64,000 nucleotides of DNA. Origin: DATFLL01 sp035267785. GTDB lineage: Bacteria > Pseudomonadota > Gammaproteobacteria > DATFLL01. The notes under the pieces were generated by a model. The model did not search any database, was not told the DNA's origin, and was given only the letters and a program-made list of their open reading frames with translations. Below, one piece after another: positions 34,566-43,605 of this stretch. Made by a program: the position numbers and the translations under genes. Each line of letters begins with the position of its first letter. The first letter of the stretch is position 1. The DNA is taken from assembly GCA_035267785.1 (NCBI GenBank), contig DATFLL010000130.1, positions 1 through 64,000 on the forward strand. Direction: 5' to 3'.

Positions 34566-35285
34566 ATGACGACCAACGATGCCACGACCAATACGCAGGA
34601 ATTGACCCTGTATAGCGCCGCGGTGTGCCCCTTCGCCCAGCGCACCCGGCTGGTGCTGGCCGAAAAGGCGCTGCCCTATTCGGTGCAGGAGATCGACCTG
34701 GACAATATTCCGCCGTGGTACCGGGAACTCTCGCCGACCAACAAGGTGCCGCTGCTGGTGCGCGGAAAGGACCGGGTCTGGGAGTCGACGGTGATCAACG
34801 AATACCTCGAGGAGGTCTACCCGGAGCCCGCGCTCCTGCCGCCCGATCCCGGCCGGCGCGCATTCGCCCGTATCTGGATCGACTATGCCAACACCCAATT
34901 CCTGCCCTGGTTCTACAAGCTGCTGTTGGAACAGCAGCCGCAACGCCGGGCCGAGCTGGCCGAGCGCCTGCGAGACAGCATCGGGCAGATCGAGCGCGAC
35001 GGCCTGGCAACCTACGCGCCCGGGCCCTACTGGCTGGGAGCCGAGGTCTCTCTGGTCGACCTCGCCTTCTATCCCTTCTTCGAGCGCATGCCGGTACTCG
35101 AGCACTATCGCGACTTCACGCTGCCCGCGGATACACCCAACCTGCATCGCTGGCTTTCGACCATGGCCGAGCGCCCCAGCGTGCGCGAGGCAAGCGGTTC
35201 GTCCGATTTCTATATCCAACGCTACCGCCAATACGCCGACGCCACCACCGACAGCGACACCGCGCGGGAGATGCGAGAGATATAG
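34566..35285 (+). CDS. glutathione S-transferase family protein, omega-like
   Basis: 239-residue GST with the thioredoxin-like domain LYSAAVCPFAQRTRLVLAEK; the CPFA motif carries a catalytic Cys (residue 21), as in omega-class and SspA-like proteins. The glutathione gamma-glutamyl site is WESTVINEYLEE. The helical domain follows from about 95. Omega-type enzymes act as thiol transferases or dehydroascorbate reductases; the substrate here is unknown. Its TAG stop provides the first base of a ten-unit heptamer array. Confidence 0.88.
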   Translation: MTTNDATTNTQELTLYSAAVCPFAQRTRLVLAEKALPYSVQEIDLDNIPPWYRELSPTNKVPLLVRGKDRVWESTVINEYLEEVYPEPALLPPDPGRRAFARIWIDYANTQFLPWFYKLLLEQQPQRRAELAERLRDSIGQIERDGLATYAPGPYWLGAEVSLVDLAFYPFFERMPVLEHYRDFTLPADTPNLHRWLSTMAERPSVREASGSSDFYIQRYRQYADATTDSDTAREMREI

Positions 35286-35411
35286 TTGGCAGTTGGCAGT
35301 TGGCAGTTGGCAGTTGGCAGTTGGCAGTTGGCAGTTGGCAGTTGGCAGTTGGCAGCAAGACGTTTAAACGCTCTTGTCTTTCTGCAAACTGCAGACTGAT
35401 TACTGACAACT
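35285..35411. repeat. ten tandem GTTGGCA heptamers plus inverted right arm
   Basis: Ten perfect tandem copies of GTTGGCA run from 35285 to 35354. A palindromic middle (CAAGACG...CTCTTG) and a right arm with degenerate inverse units (TTTCTGCAAACTGCAGACTG, ending GACAACT) follow. The array is the purest in the window and is likely to vary in copy number by strand slippage. Confidence 0.88.
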
Positions 35412-35535
35412 CCGCCCTGCGGGCGGCAGCCCGCAGCGCGGGCATAAGCCCATTTTATGAGCAGGGCCGGGCTGCTCGGCCGTCGCCCGCCTCGGCTATA
35501 GTTAATGCATGTCGTTTCCCTCGGGAGGATCGGAC

Positions 35536-36006
35536 ATGGCCATCGCAATCACTCTGCAGGAGTATCTCGACAACGCCGGGGTCGAGTATGACCTGATCGA
35601 GCATCCCTACAGCAGCACGAGCATGCAGGCCGCCCAGGCCGCGCACGTCCCCGGCGACCGCATCGCCAAGTCCGTACTGCTCGAAGACGAGCACGGCTAC
35701 GTGCTGGCGGTGATCCCCGCGACGCATCGCCTGGATCTGGGCAACGTCCACCGTCAGCTCAATCGCATGGTGGGGCTCGCCACCGAACGCGAGCTGGCCG
35801 ACGTCTTCGCCGACTGCGAGGAAGGGGCCGTGCCGCCGCTGGGCCAGCCCTACGGCGTGGAGGTAATCATCGACGAGAGCCTGGCGTGGCAGCCGGATAT
35901 CTACTTCGAGGCGGGCGATCACGTGGACCTGGTGCACATCACCGGCGAGGCCTTTCAGGACCTGCTGGGCGATGTCGAGCAGGGTCAGTTCAGCCGCCAC
36001 CTGTAG
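35536..36006 (+). CDS. YbaK/ProX-type aminoacyl-tRNA deacylase
   Basis: 156-residue single-domain editing protein. Visible are VEYDLIEHPYS, AKSVLLEDEHGYVLAVIPA with the conserved Lys, NRMVGLATERELADVF and DCEEGAVPPLGQPYGV. Such proteins hydrolyse mischarged tRNAs (Cys-tRNAPro, Ala-tRNAPro); which one cannot be told. ATG 35536 follows GGGAGGA and is preferred over ATG 35509. Confidence 0.9.
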   Translation: MAIAITLQEYLDNAGVEYDLIEHPYSSTSMQAAQAAHVPGDRIAKSVLLEDEHGYVLAVIPATHRLDLGNVHRQLNRMVGLATERELADVFADCEEGAVPPLGQPYGVEVIIDESLAWQPDIYFEAGDHVDLVHITGEAFQDLLGDVEQGQFSRHL

Positions 36007-36036
36007 TAGGTACGGCCGACGCACCGGTCGGCCCCC

Positions 36037-37080
36037 TCAGCTCAATGCGACGCCCAGCAGGCGGCCGATCGCAAACGCGATCGCGCCCGCACCGCCGCCG
36101 ATCAATATCATGCGCAGCCCGCCCCACAGTGCGCCGCGCCCCGTAAACAGGCTGAGCACCGCCCCCACCGCGAACAGACTCGCCCCCGCCAGCGCCGCCA
36201 CCCCGCCCAGGACCCATCGCTCATTGCCCAGCCCGACCAGAAACGGCAGCAGCGGGATCAGGGCCCCGGCCGTAAATGACAGGAATGAGAACAGTGCCGC
36301 GCCCCAGGGCGATCCCAGGTCGTCCGGATTGAGCCCGAGCTCCTCCCGGGCCAATGTGTCGAGCGCATGCTCGGGATCGCTGAGCAGCTCGCTGGCCACG
36401 GCACGCGCCTCGTCCATCGCCATGCCGCGCGCGTTGTAGATCAGGGCGAGCTCCTCGGCCTCCTCTTCCGGATACACGGCCAGTTCCTCGCGCTCCAGAC
36501 TGATCTGGTATTCGTACATCTCCCGCTGCGAGCGCATGGAGACGTATTCCCCGGCCGCCATGGACAGGGCGCCGGCGAGCAGACCTGCAGCGCCCGCCGT
36601 GAGGATGGCCTCCGGCGAGCTGCCCGCCCCGGCCACCCCCAGGATCAGGCTGGTATTGGAGACGAGCCCGTCGTTGACGCCGAACACGGCCGCACGCAGG
36701 TTGCCGCCGCTGCCCACGCCGCGATGACGGTGACCGACTTCCTCGACCGAGGTGGGCATGGGATGGCGCGCAGGCGGTGCCGGCGCACGGTAAACGGCCA
36801 GGCCCCGCACCTTGATCGCCGCCAGCACCGGCAGGATGAGCCGCGGTCCGAGCGTGGCGACCAACGCGGCCACCACCCTCGCCCGCAGCGAGGGGCGAAA
36901 CGGGGGCAGACTGGTACCGCCGGCTTGGATGCTCTGGGCCCAGATCCCGGCCTGGGTCTCGGCGGCACCCGCCAGGGCGGAAAACATTCGCCGCTTGGTC
37001 GGGTCGGTCTCGCGCTCAGCGATGTGCTGGTACAGCCACGCCGACTGCTTCTCCTCGAACCAGTTGTCGATGTTGGACAT
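36037..37080 (-). CDS. VIT1/CCC1 family membrane protein with N-terminal ferritin-like region
   Basis: 347-residue protein. Residues 1-60 form helices with Glu and His residues spaced as in ferritin-like (erythrin-vacuolar iron transport, MbfA-like) domains, though possibly degenerate. The C-terminal VIT domain starts at LRAAVFGVNDGLVSNTSLILGVAGA and contains the ALSMAAGEYVSMRSQREMYEYQ cytoplasmic metal-binding helix region. It probably exports iron or manganese. It is convergent with the YbaK-like gene. Confidence 0.88.
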   Translation of the reverse strand: MSNIDNWFEEKQSAWLYQHIAERETDPTKRRMFSALAGAAETQAGIWAQSIQAGGTSLPPFRPSLRARVVAALVATLGPRLILPVLAAIKVRGLAVYRAPAPPARHPMPTSVEEVGHRHRGVGSGGNLRAAVFGVNDGLVSNTSLILGVAGAGSSPEAILTAGAAGLLAGALSMAAGEYVSMRSQREMYEYQISLEREELAVYPEEEAEELALIYNARGMAMDEARAVASELLSDPEHALDTLAREELGLNPDDLGSPWGAALFSFLSFTAGALIPLLPFLVGLGNERWVLGGVAALAGASLFAVGAVLSLFTGRGALWGGLRMILIGGGAGAIAFAIGRLLGVALS

Positions 37081-37116
37081 CTGCCAGTCTCCTGTCCCGG
37101 TCCGCCGCCGGCGCGA

Positions 37117-37512
37117 TCAGGTGAAAAACGGCCAAGGGTTGCGAGTCACAGCCACGGTGACGATGTACGCGAACACGACAATGGCGCCCAGCCAGGCGCC
37201 GATCCGCACCGGACGGCGCCGCGCGAAACGCAGCGCCACCAGGCCGAGGCCGATATAAACGAACAGGCCGATGACCTTGGCGGTAAGCCAGCTCTGGGGA
37301 CCGGGATACTGGTGGGTCAGCGCGGCGAGTGCCACCGCGCTCAGAAGCAGCACGGAGTCGTTGACGTGCGGGACGATCCGCACCCAGCGCGCACGCAGGC
37401 GGGGCGAGTCGCGTAGCAGCCACACGCCCCTGAGCATGAACAGAGAAATGCTGATGGCCGCCGTGGTCACGTGCAGCGCCTTGATCCAATGCCAGTCCGG
37501 GAGCCAATGCAT
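37117..37512 (-). CDS. SirB2 family membrane protein
   Basis: 131-residue protein with four membrane segments and the SirB features: a start with HWIKALHVTTAAISISLFMLRG and PHVNDSVLLLSAVALA. The biochemical role is unknown. It is 36 bases upstream of the VIT-family gene and on the same strand. Confidence 0.88.
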   Translation of the reverse strand: MHWLPDWHWIKALHVTTAAISISLFMLRGVWLLRDSPRLRARWVRIVPHVNDSVLLLSAVALAALTHQYPGPQSWLTAKVIGLFVYIGLGLVALRFARRRPVRIGAWLGAIVVFAYIVTVAVTRNPWPFFT

Positions 37513-37755
37513 CGATCACCTCGTCTCGTGTGTGGTGTGGGTCGTGGGCCGGCCTGAAGTGTAGCCGCTTGCCTCGCTGCACGATACGACTGGCACGACC
37601 CCGCGGTGTCGGTCCGCGCGCCTTTACGCCCCGCGCTGGCAGGGGCATTTCTCCCTCCGGGCATCGCGGTACGTCAGCTATACTGGTCGCCAATGCCGGC
37701 CTCGGGCGCAGTTCCGCCCGTTGGGCGCCAACCATTTTCGATCTGGAGCGCGGCG

Positions 37756-38154
37756 ATGAGCGAGAAGATCACCAAATCCGAAGAACAGTGGCGCGAACAG
37801 TTGAGCCCCGAGGAATATCGCGTCACGCGCCAAGGCGGTACCGAGCCCGCCTTCACCGGACGTTACCACGCCTACAAGGGCACGGGCATCTACCGCTGCG
37901 TGTGCTGCGGCGCGCCCTTGTTCCGCTCCGCGGAGAAGTTCGACTCCGGCACCGGCTGGCCCAGTTATTGGACCCCCACCGACCCCGCGGCGGTGGAAAC
38001 CCACACCGACCGCAGCCACGGCATGGTACGTACCGAGGTCCGCTGCGCACGCTGCGACGCCCACCTCGGCCACGTCTTCGAGGACGGTCCGCCGCCCACG
38101 GGCCTGCGCTACTGCATCAACTCGGCCGCCCTGAGATTCGAGGGCGAGGACTGA
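37756..38154 (+). CDS. msrB: peptide-methionine (R)-S-oxide reductase MsrB
   Basis: 132-residue enzyme that repairs the R form of methionine sulfoxide. Zinc ligands are two CxxC pairs (YRCVCCG and CARCDAHLGHVF); the catalytic Cys is C120 in RYCINSAAL; FDSGTGWPSY is present. ATG 37756 is chosen over the in-frame start at 37606, which would add sequence unlike the family. The ATPase gene begins 18 bases after its stop. Confidence 0.96.
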   Translation: MSEKITKSEEQWREQLSPEEYRVTRQGGTEPAFTGRYHAYKGTGIYRCVCCGAPLFRSAEKFDSGTGWPSYWTPTDPAAVETHTDRSHGMVRTEVRCARCDAHLGHVFEDGPPPTGLRYCINSAALRFEGED

Positions 38155-38172
38155 GGACCCGCGGCGGATCCG

Positions 38173-40683
38173 ATGCGCCGCAGCATTCCCCCTGAGCGCC
38201 TTGCGGCGCTGCCGGCCGGGCGAGACGGCCTGAGCGATACCCGCGCGGGTGAGCTGCGCGCCCGCTACGGCGACAACGACATCGTGGAGAGCAGCGCACC
38301 GGGGTGGCCCGCCCTGCTGCGCGAGACGGCGCGTGACCCCATGCTGTGGTTTCTGCTCGCGACCGCGGCCTTGTTCGGCGGTCTCGGCGATATCGCGGAG
38401 GCCGTCACCCTCGTCGTGGCGATGGTGCCCCTCGTCGGTATGGACCTGTTCCTGCACCGACGCACCCAGGCCTCGACGCAGGGCCTGCGCGGCCGACTGG
38501 CGAACACCGCCGAGGTGCTGCGCGACGGACGCTGGCAGACCCTGCCCGCCCCGCAGCTGGTACCCGGTGACCTGGTGCGAGTCGGCGCCGGCGATGCGCT
38601 CCCGGCCGACGGGCTCTTCGTGAGCGGCGACGATGTGCAGATCGACGAGTCGGCCCTGACCGGCGAGGCCTATCCCGTGCGCAAGCGCCCCGGCGGGACG
38701 CCCGGCGAGGGCGACGAGGACCGCTGGGCCTTTGCCGGCACACGTCTGCTCACCGCGCAGGCCGAGGTGCGCGTGGTCTTCACCGGGGCCGAGACACTCT
38801 ACGGCGAGATCGTACGCTCGGCCACGCGCGGGCGCCGCGCCCGGACGCCGCTGCAGCTGGCGATCGCCAACCTGGTCACTATCCTGGTGGTCGCCGCGGC
38901 GATCATGTGCCTGCTGCTCGCCTGGGTCCGCCTGCAGCAGGGCTTCGGGATCGTCGACGCCCTGCTCAGCGCGGTGACACTCGCGGTGGCCGCCCTGCCC
39001 GAGGAGTTCCCGGTGGTGTTCACCTTTTTTCTCGGTGTGGGCGTCTTTCGCCTGGCGCGCCGGCAGGCCCTGGTACGCCGCGCCGTCGTGGTCGAGAACA
39101 TCGGCCGTGTGACGTGCATCTGCTCGGACAAGACCGGGACCATTACCGCCGGCGAGCTGCAGGTCGCCCACGACTACCCCGCCGGCGGACTGACGCGGGC
39201 CGACCTGCTGGGTGTCGCCGCGCTGGCCTCGCGGGCCGAGAGCGGCGACCCCCTGGACCGGGCCATCCTGGCGGCGGCCGCCGCCAAGCCCGACAACGCC
39301 GCCAGCCCGCTGGAGACCTTTCCCTTTACCGAGGATCGCAAACGCGAGAGCGTCGTGGCACGCCTTGCCGACGGCACCCTCGTCGCGGCGGTCAAGGGGG
39401 CGCCCGAAGTCATTCTGGCCATGACCACGCTGCCGGACAAGGAGCGCAGCGAATGGCAGCGGCGCGTGGCCGCCCTGGCGGCCGACGGGCACAAGGTCAT
39501 CGCCTGTGCGCGGCGTGTGCTCGACGAGGCGACCTGGCCGGGTGGCGAGCCCGACCGCGGCCTGGAGCTGGCCGGTCTGCTCGCCTGCGAGGACCCGGTG
39601 CGAGAGGGCGTGCGCGAGGCGGTGCACGCGTGCCGCGAGGTCGGCATCAAGGTGCTCATGGTCACCGGCGATCATCCCGTCACGGCACGCGCCGTCGCAC
39701 GGGAGCTCGGCCTGGGCGAGGGGCCGGGCAGCGGCAGTGCCCGCGAACCCGGCGTGCTGGAGGCCGATGCGCTGCTCGCCCCGGACACGGGCACCGGACA
39801 AACGGCACAGGTGGATTGGAGCGAGGTGGACGTGGTCGCCCGCGCCGTCCCGGCACAGAAACTCGACCTCGTCCGGGCCCTGCAGTCGCGCGGGGAAATC
39901 GTCGCGGTAACCGGAGACGGCGTGAACGACGTTCCGGCGCTGCAGGCCGCCGACGTCGGCGTGGCCATGGGCGAGCGCGGCACACGCAGCGCGCGAGAGG
40001 CCGCGGCCATCGTCCTCCTGGACGACAACTTCCGCACCATCGTGCGCGCCATCGCCGAGGGACGTCAGCTGTTTCGCAATCTCCAATTGAGCTTTGCGTA
40101 TCTGTTGATGGTCCACATCCCGCTGGTGCTCACGGCCGCTTTGGTCCCGCTGATGGGTTACCCGCTGCTCTACCTGCCCATCCACATTGTCTGGCTGGAG
40201 CTGATCATCCACCCGACGGCGCTGCTGGTCTTCCAGCAACTGGCGCCGGGGGGCGGGCTGCAGGCACAGCATCGCCCCCCGGCCGGGGCGGCACGCCCGC
40301 GCTTTTTCAACCGACGCCAATGGCTGGTCATTGGATCGGTCGGCGCGCTCGTCACGCTGGTCGTGACACTGGGCTACGAGCGCAGCCTCGGGTCGACCCA
40401 ACACGTCGAGCACGCGCGCGCCATGGCACTGGTGGCGTTGACCATCGCCAGCGCGACGGTCACCGCCGGTCTGAGCGGTCTGCGCACCCGCGGGGCCTGG
40501 GTCATGGTGACGATTACGCTGGCGCTCTCGGCGCTGCTGGTCCAGACGCCGTGGCTGGCGGGGCGGCTGCACCTGAGCCCGCTGCACTGGGACGACTGGC
40601 TTGGCGCGGCGGGCGGTGGTCTGCTTGCCGCGGTTGTCTCGACCTTTCTGCGCAGCGGCGCTGAGCGGCGGAGCGCGCCATGA
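38173..40683 (+). CDS. P-type cation-transporting ATPase
   Basis: 836-residue P2-type ATPase. The actuator motif is near DESALTGEAYPVRK (TGE), the phosphorylated Asp about residue 319 in CSDKTGTIT, the nucleotide domain has VKGAPEVIL, and the hinge is VTGDGVNDVPALQAADVGVAMG. The M4 motif is ALPEEFP instead of the PEGLP of SERCA-type pumps. The N-terminal YGDNDI segment is of the cation-ATPase kind. Calcium or another divalent cation is likely, but specificity cannot be set. It overlaps the GIY-YIG gene by ATGA. Confidence 0.9.
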   Translation: MRRSIPPERLAALPAGRDGLSDTRAGELRARYGDNDIVESSAPGWPALLRETARDPMLWFLLATAALFGGLGDIAEAVTLVVAMVPLVGMDLFLHRRTQASTQGLRGRLANTAEVLRDGRWQTLPAPQLVPGDLVRVGAGDALPADGLFVSGDDVQIDESALTGEAYPVRKRPGGTPGEGDEDRWAFAGTRLLTAQAEVRVVFTGAETLYGEIVRSATRGRRARTPLQLAIANLVTILVVAAAIMCLLLAWVRLQQGFGIVDALLSAVTLAVAALPEEFPVVFTFFLGVGVFRLARRQALVRRAVVVENIGRVTCICSDKTGTITAGELQVAHDYPAGGLTRADLLGVAALASRAESGDPLDRAILAAAAAKPDNAASPLETFPFTEDRKRESVVARLADGTLVAAVKGAPEVILAMTTLPDKERSEWQRRVAALAADGHKVIACARRVLDEATWPGGEPDRGLELAGLLACEDPVREGVREAVHACREVGIKVLMVTGDHPVTARAVARELGLGEGPGSGSAREPGVLEADALLAPDTGTGQTAQVDWSEVDVVARAVPAQKLDLVRALQSRGEIVAVTGDGVNDVPALQAADVGVAMGERGTRSAREAAAIVLLDDNFRTIVRAIAEGRQLFRNLQLSFAYLLMVHIPLVLTAALVPLMGYPLLYLPIHIVWLELIIHPTALLVFQQLAPGGGLQAQHRPPAGAARPRFFNRRQWLVIGSVGALVTLVVTLGYERSLGSTQHVEHARAMALVALTIASATVTAGLSGLRTRGAWVMVTITLALSALLVQTPWLAGRLHLSPLHWDDWLGAAGGGLLAAVVSTFLRSGAERRSAP

Positions 40684-41000
40684 CCCCCGGCCCCGATGAA
40701 CTCGGCGGTGAAGAGACGGGCGCCGCGTGGTTCGTCTACATGGTCGAGTGCCGAGACGGCAGTTTGTATACCGGCATCGCCAAGGACGTGGCCGCCCGCA
40801 TCGCACAGCACAACAGCAGCCGCGGCGGGGCGCGTTACACGCGCGGGCGCGGCCCCGTGCGCCTGGTCTATCGCGAGCCCGCGGCCTCGCGCAGTGCCGC
40901 CAGCCGCCGCGAGGCCGAGATCAAGCGTATGTCCCGCTCGGCCAAGCTCGCGCTGGCGGGCGTTGCGCTAGGCAAGAAGGGCGTTGGGGAGTCATACTGA
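40680..41000 (+). CDS. GIY-YIG nuclease family protein (YhbQ/UPF0213-like)
   Basis: 106-residue protein with the GIY-YIG core: FVYMVECRDGSLYTGIAKDVAARIAQHN, then the Arg in GARYTRGRGPVRLVYRE and the Glu of SRREAEIKRM. Small members such as YhbQ have nuclease activity on damaged DNA. Its ATG overlaps the ATPase stop, so expression is coupled, though no functional link is evident. Confidence 0.9.
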   Translation: MTPGPDELGGEETGAAWFVYMVECRDGSLYTGIAKDVAARIAQHNSSRGGARYTRGRGPVRLVYREPAASRSAASRREAEIKRMSRSAKLALAGVALGKKGVGESY

Positions 41001-41137
41001 ATCCAACATCGACGGACAGAGACTGTAGATGGGCGCCAACGCAACGGCAATTCGCCGACACTCCGCCATGCCCCCCCGGCGCAGGCGCGGACACTCGTGG
41101 TACGGTCCGCGTCCGCCTTTACCCGGCGTGCGGTCCG

Positions 41138-41566
41138 ATGAGTGAGTTGGCGGGCGCACCGCTCGCAACGGTGCGCATCCGCGCGCGGGCCGACGAGCTC
41201 AAGGGCCTGCGCGACACGGTCCGTGAGACGGTTCTCACGCAGGGCGTGGAGAGCAGGCTCGCCGAATGCCTGGTTCTGGCCGTCGACGAGGCCTGCGTCA
41301 ACGTCATCCGCCACGCCTACGGCGGCGAGGACACGGGTGAAATCGTTCTGGACATCCACAACAATCAAGGCGTCTTGGTATTTCGCCTGACGGACTTCGC
41401 CCCACCGGTGGACAAGCAGCGCATCTGCTCGCGGGACCTGGACGACATACGTCCTGGCGGCCTGGGCGTGCATCTCATCGCCGAGGTGATGGACGAAGTC
41501 GAATTCGTCGACCCGCCCCCCGGCACGGGCAACGTGCTGGAGATGAGAAAACGCATCAGCCACTGA
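41138..41566 (+). CDS. RsbW/SpoIIAB-like serine kinase (anti-sigma regulator type)
   Basis: 142-residue HATPase_c_2 protein. The N box is LAVDEACVNVIRHAYGG; the G1-type motif lies in FRLTDFAPPVD and the G2 region in RPGGLGVHLIAEVMDEVEF. These proteins bind ATP and phosphorylate STAS-domain partners at Ser or bind sigma factors. ATG 41138 is chosen; longer frames run back into unrelated sequence. The next gene, 13 bases on, is a STAS protein, and the Mla transporter genes follow, an unusual setting for a partner-switching kinase. Confidence 0.88.
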   Translation: MSELAGAPLATVRIRARADELKGLRDTVRETVLTQGVESRLAECLVLAVDEACVNVIRHAYGGEDTGEIVLDIHNNQGVLVFRLTDFAPPVDKQRICSRDLDDIRPGGLGVHLIAEVMDEVEFVDPPPGTGNVLEMRKRISH

Positions 41567-41579
41567 ATCGGACCGAGCG

Positions 41580-41912
41580 ATGGAATACCGGACACGCAGC
41601 GAAGGCCCCTACACCGTCATTGCCCTATCGGGCGAAGTGGACCTCTATTACTCGCCCGTCGCCCGCGAGCAGATACTCGAGCACCTGGAGCGCGGCCGGA
41701 ACGTGCTCGTGGATCTCTCCGCCGTGAGCTATATCGACAGCTCGGGCGTGGCCAGCCTGGTCGAGGGCTACCAGCTCGCGCGGACCAGGGGCCTGGCCTT
41801 CGGGCTGGTCGGCGTGAGCCCGGCCGCGATGCAGGTCCTGCAGCTCGCCCGCCTCGACAAGGTATTTCCCATCCACGCCTCGGTCGACGAGCGCATTGCC
41901 AGTGACGGTTAG
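41580..41912 (+). CDS. STAS domain protein (anti-anti-sigma/MlaB-like)
   Basis: 110-residue single STAS domain. The phosphorylation loop is SYIDSSGVASL; Ser54 corresponds to the phosphorylated Ser of SpoIIAA. The gene sits between an RsbW-like kinase and an MlaE-like permease. In Mla transporters the STAS subunit MlaB binds the ATPase MlaF and is needed for activity, so this protein could be the MlaB of this system, an anti-anti-sigma factor, or both. Its end overlaps the permease start. Confidence 0.88.
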   Translation: MEYRTRSEGPYTVIALSGEVDLYYSPVAREQILEHLERGRNVLVDLSAVSYIDSSGVASLVEGYQLARTRGLAFGLVGVSPAAMQVLQLARLDKVFPIHASVDERIASDG

Positions 41913-42717
41913 AACGACAGCCACGGCACTGCGCGGTATCGTCGAGCAGCTCGGCCGCCACAGCGTCCGCGGGATCGAGGAATTCGGCTATGTGGCCGCG
42001 CTGTTCGTCGAGGCGCTCTACTGGTTCGTGATGGGCCGGCGCCGGATGCAGCCGGTGCGGCTGCATGCCGTGTTCCGCGAGGCGATGATGATCGGCATCC
42101 AGGCCATCCCCATCGTCTCGGTGCTTTGCCTGGCCGTGGGGATCATGCTGGCTATCCAAGGCATCGAAACGCTGAAGACGTTCGGCGCGCAATCGAAGGT
42201 GGTCATCGGCATCGCCCTGTCCGTCACGCGGGAGTTCTCCCCGCTCATCGTCAGCATTCTGGTCGCCGGGCGCTCGGGATCGGCCATCACCGCGCGCATC
42301 GGCACCATGCACGAATCGCAGGAGATCGACGCGCTGCGCGTAATCGGCATCAATCCGGTGCGCTACCTGGGGGCGCCCATGCTGCTCGGCATGCTGTTGA
42401 TGGTGCCCAGTCTCACCGTGCTCGGCGACGTCATGGGGATCCTCGGTGGAGGAATCTACAGCTCGATGGAGCTCAACGTGCCGTTGGCGGTCTACGCCGA
42501 TCGTTCGCTCGCCGCCCTGCACGTCGACGATATACGCCAGGGGCTCATCAAGAGCGTGGTATTCGCCGTCATCATCGCCATGGTGGGTATCAGCAACGGC
42601 TTCCAGGTGCGCGGCGGCGCCGAGGGCGTAGGCCGGGCGACGACCCGTTCGGTCGTCCTGTCCATCAGCTTCATCGTTCTGGCCGACATGATTTTTACCT
42701 ACTTTCTCAATCGATGA
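41896..42717 (+). CDS. mlaE: MlaE-type ABC transporter permease
   Basis: 273-residue inner membrane protein with the MlaE/YrbE signature FREAMMIGIQAIPIVSVLCLAVGIMLAIQG and the later GRSGSAITARIGTMHESQEIDALRVIGINPVRYLGAP. It forms the membrane pore of a phospholipid ABC transporter. The start is TTG 41896 or GTG 41902, both inside the STAS gene, so translation is coupled. Confidence 0.92.
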   Translation: MPVTVRTTATALRGIVEQLGRHSVRGIEEFGYVAALFVEALYWFVMGRRRMQPVRLHAVFREAMMIGIQAIPIVSVLCLAVGIMLAIQGIETLKTFGAQSKVVIGIALSVTREFSPLIVSILVAGRSGSAITARIGTMHESQEIDALRVIGINPVRYLGAPMLLGMLLMVPSLTVLGDVMGILGGGIYSSMELNVPLAVYADRSLAALHVDDIRQGLIKSVVFAVIIAMVGISNGFQVRGGAEGVGRATTRSVVLSISFIVLADMIFTYFLNR

Positions 42718-42723
42718 GCGGCA

Positions 42724-43557
42724 ATGTCGGATACCATGACCGAATCCTCCCCACAGACACCCCAGGCGCCGGCCGTGGAGCCCGTCATAGAGGTGCGCGA
42801 TCTGGTCGCGCACTATGGGACGCGGCGCGTGCTGAACAAGATCAACCTGACGGTCATGCCCGGGGAGATCATGGTGATCATGGGCGGCAGCGGCTCGGGC
42901 AAGAGCACGCTCCTGCGCCATCTGCTCGGGCTGAAACGTCCCACCTCCGGCGTCATCAAGGTCCTGGGCAAAGACATCACGCGCCTGTCCGCGGCCGAAA
43001 TGCACCAGCTGCGGCGCACTATGGGCGTTGCCTTTCAGGGCGGTGCGCTGTTCGGCTCGATGACCGTCGGCGAGAACGTCTGCCTGCCCCTGCGCGAGCA
43101 CACCAAGCTCGACGAGAACACCATGCGCATCATGAGCCGCATGAAGCTGGAGGTCGTCAACCTCGCGGGCTTCGAGGACCTGATGCCCTCCGAGCTCTCC
43201 GGCGGAATGGTCAAGCGCGCGTCGCTGGCGCGCGCGATCGTGATGGACCCGAAGCTGCTGTTTTTCGACGAGCCCTCCTCGGGGCTCGATCCGGTTGCCG
43301 CGGCCGAGCTCGACGAGCTGATTCTGCGCCTGCGCCGGGCGATGAACATGACCATCGTGGTCGTCACCCACGAGCTCGAGAGCGCCTTCAAGATTGCCGA
43401 CCGAATCACCGTGATCGACCAGGGCGAGGTCATCATGTCCGGCACCGTTCAGGAGGTGCGAGACAGTGAAAATGAACGCGTGCAGAATCTGCTGAACCGC
43501 CGACCGCGGGATGAGACCGTCGATGCCGACGATTATCTGCGTCGCCTGACTCGCTGA
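42724..43557 (+). CDS. mlaF: MlaF-type ABC transporter ATPase
   Basis: 277-residue ATPase. Walker A GGSGSGKST, Q-loop VAFQGGALFGSMTV, signature LSGGMVKRASLARAI, Walker B LLFFDEPSSGLDP and H-loop VVTHELES are all intact. FQGGALF and the GMVKR form of the signature mark the MlaF/Ttg2A type. It follows the permease after six bases. Confidence 0.94.
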   Translation: MSDTMTESSPQTPQAPAVEPVIEVRDLVAHYGTRRVLNKINLTVMPGEIMVIMGGSGSGKSTLLRHLLGLKRPTSGVIKVLGKDITRLSAAEMHQLRRTMGVAFQGGALFGSMTVGENVCLPLREHTKLDENTMRIMSRMKLEVVNLAGFEDLMPSELSGGMVKRASLARAIVMDPKLLFFDEPSSGLDPVAAAELDELILRLRRAMNMTIVVVTHELESAFKIADRITVIDQGEVIMSGTVQEVRDSENERVQNLLNRRPRDETVDADDYLRRLTR

Positions 43558-43605
43558 CGGGCTCGAGGCGCGGACCCTGGGATACACTGCCGATCGGATT
43601 TGCCA

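Noticed and set aside
35281..35360. Tandem repeats as a CRISPR array
   Set aside because: Units are 7 bases without spacers and no cas genes are present.
35116..35548. Frames giving LPTANCQLPTANCQ or SWQLAVGSWQLAVG repeats
   Set aside because: They are translations of the GTTGGCA tandem heptamers, not proteins.
37678..40806. 1042-residue frame antisense to msrB and the P-type ATPase
   Set aside because: Composition is typical of a reverse-frame shadow and both plus-strand genes have full sets of catalytic motifs.
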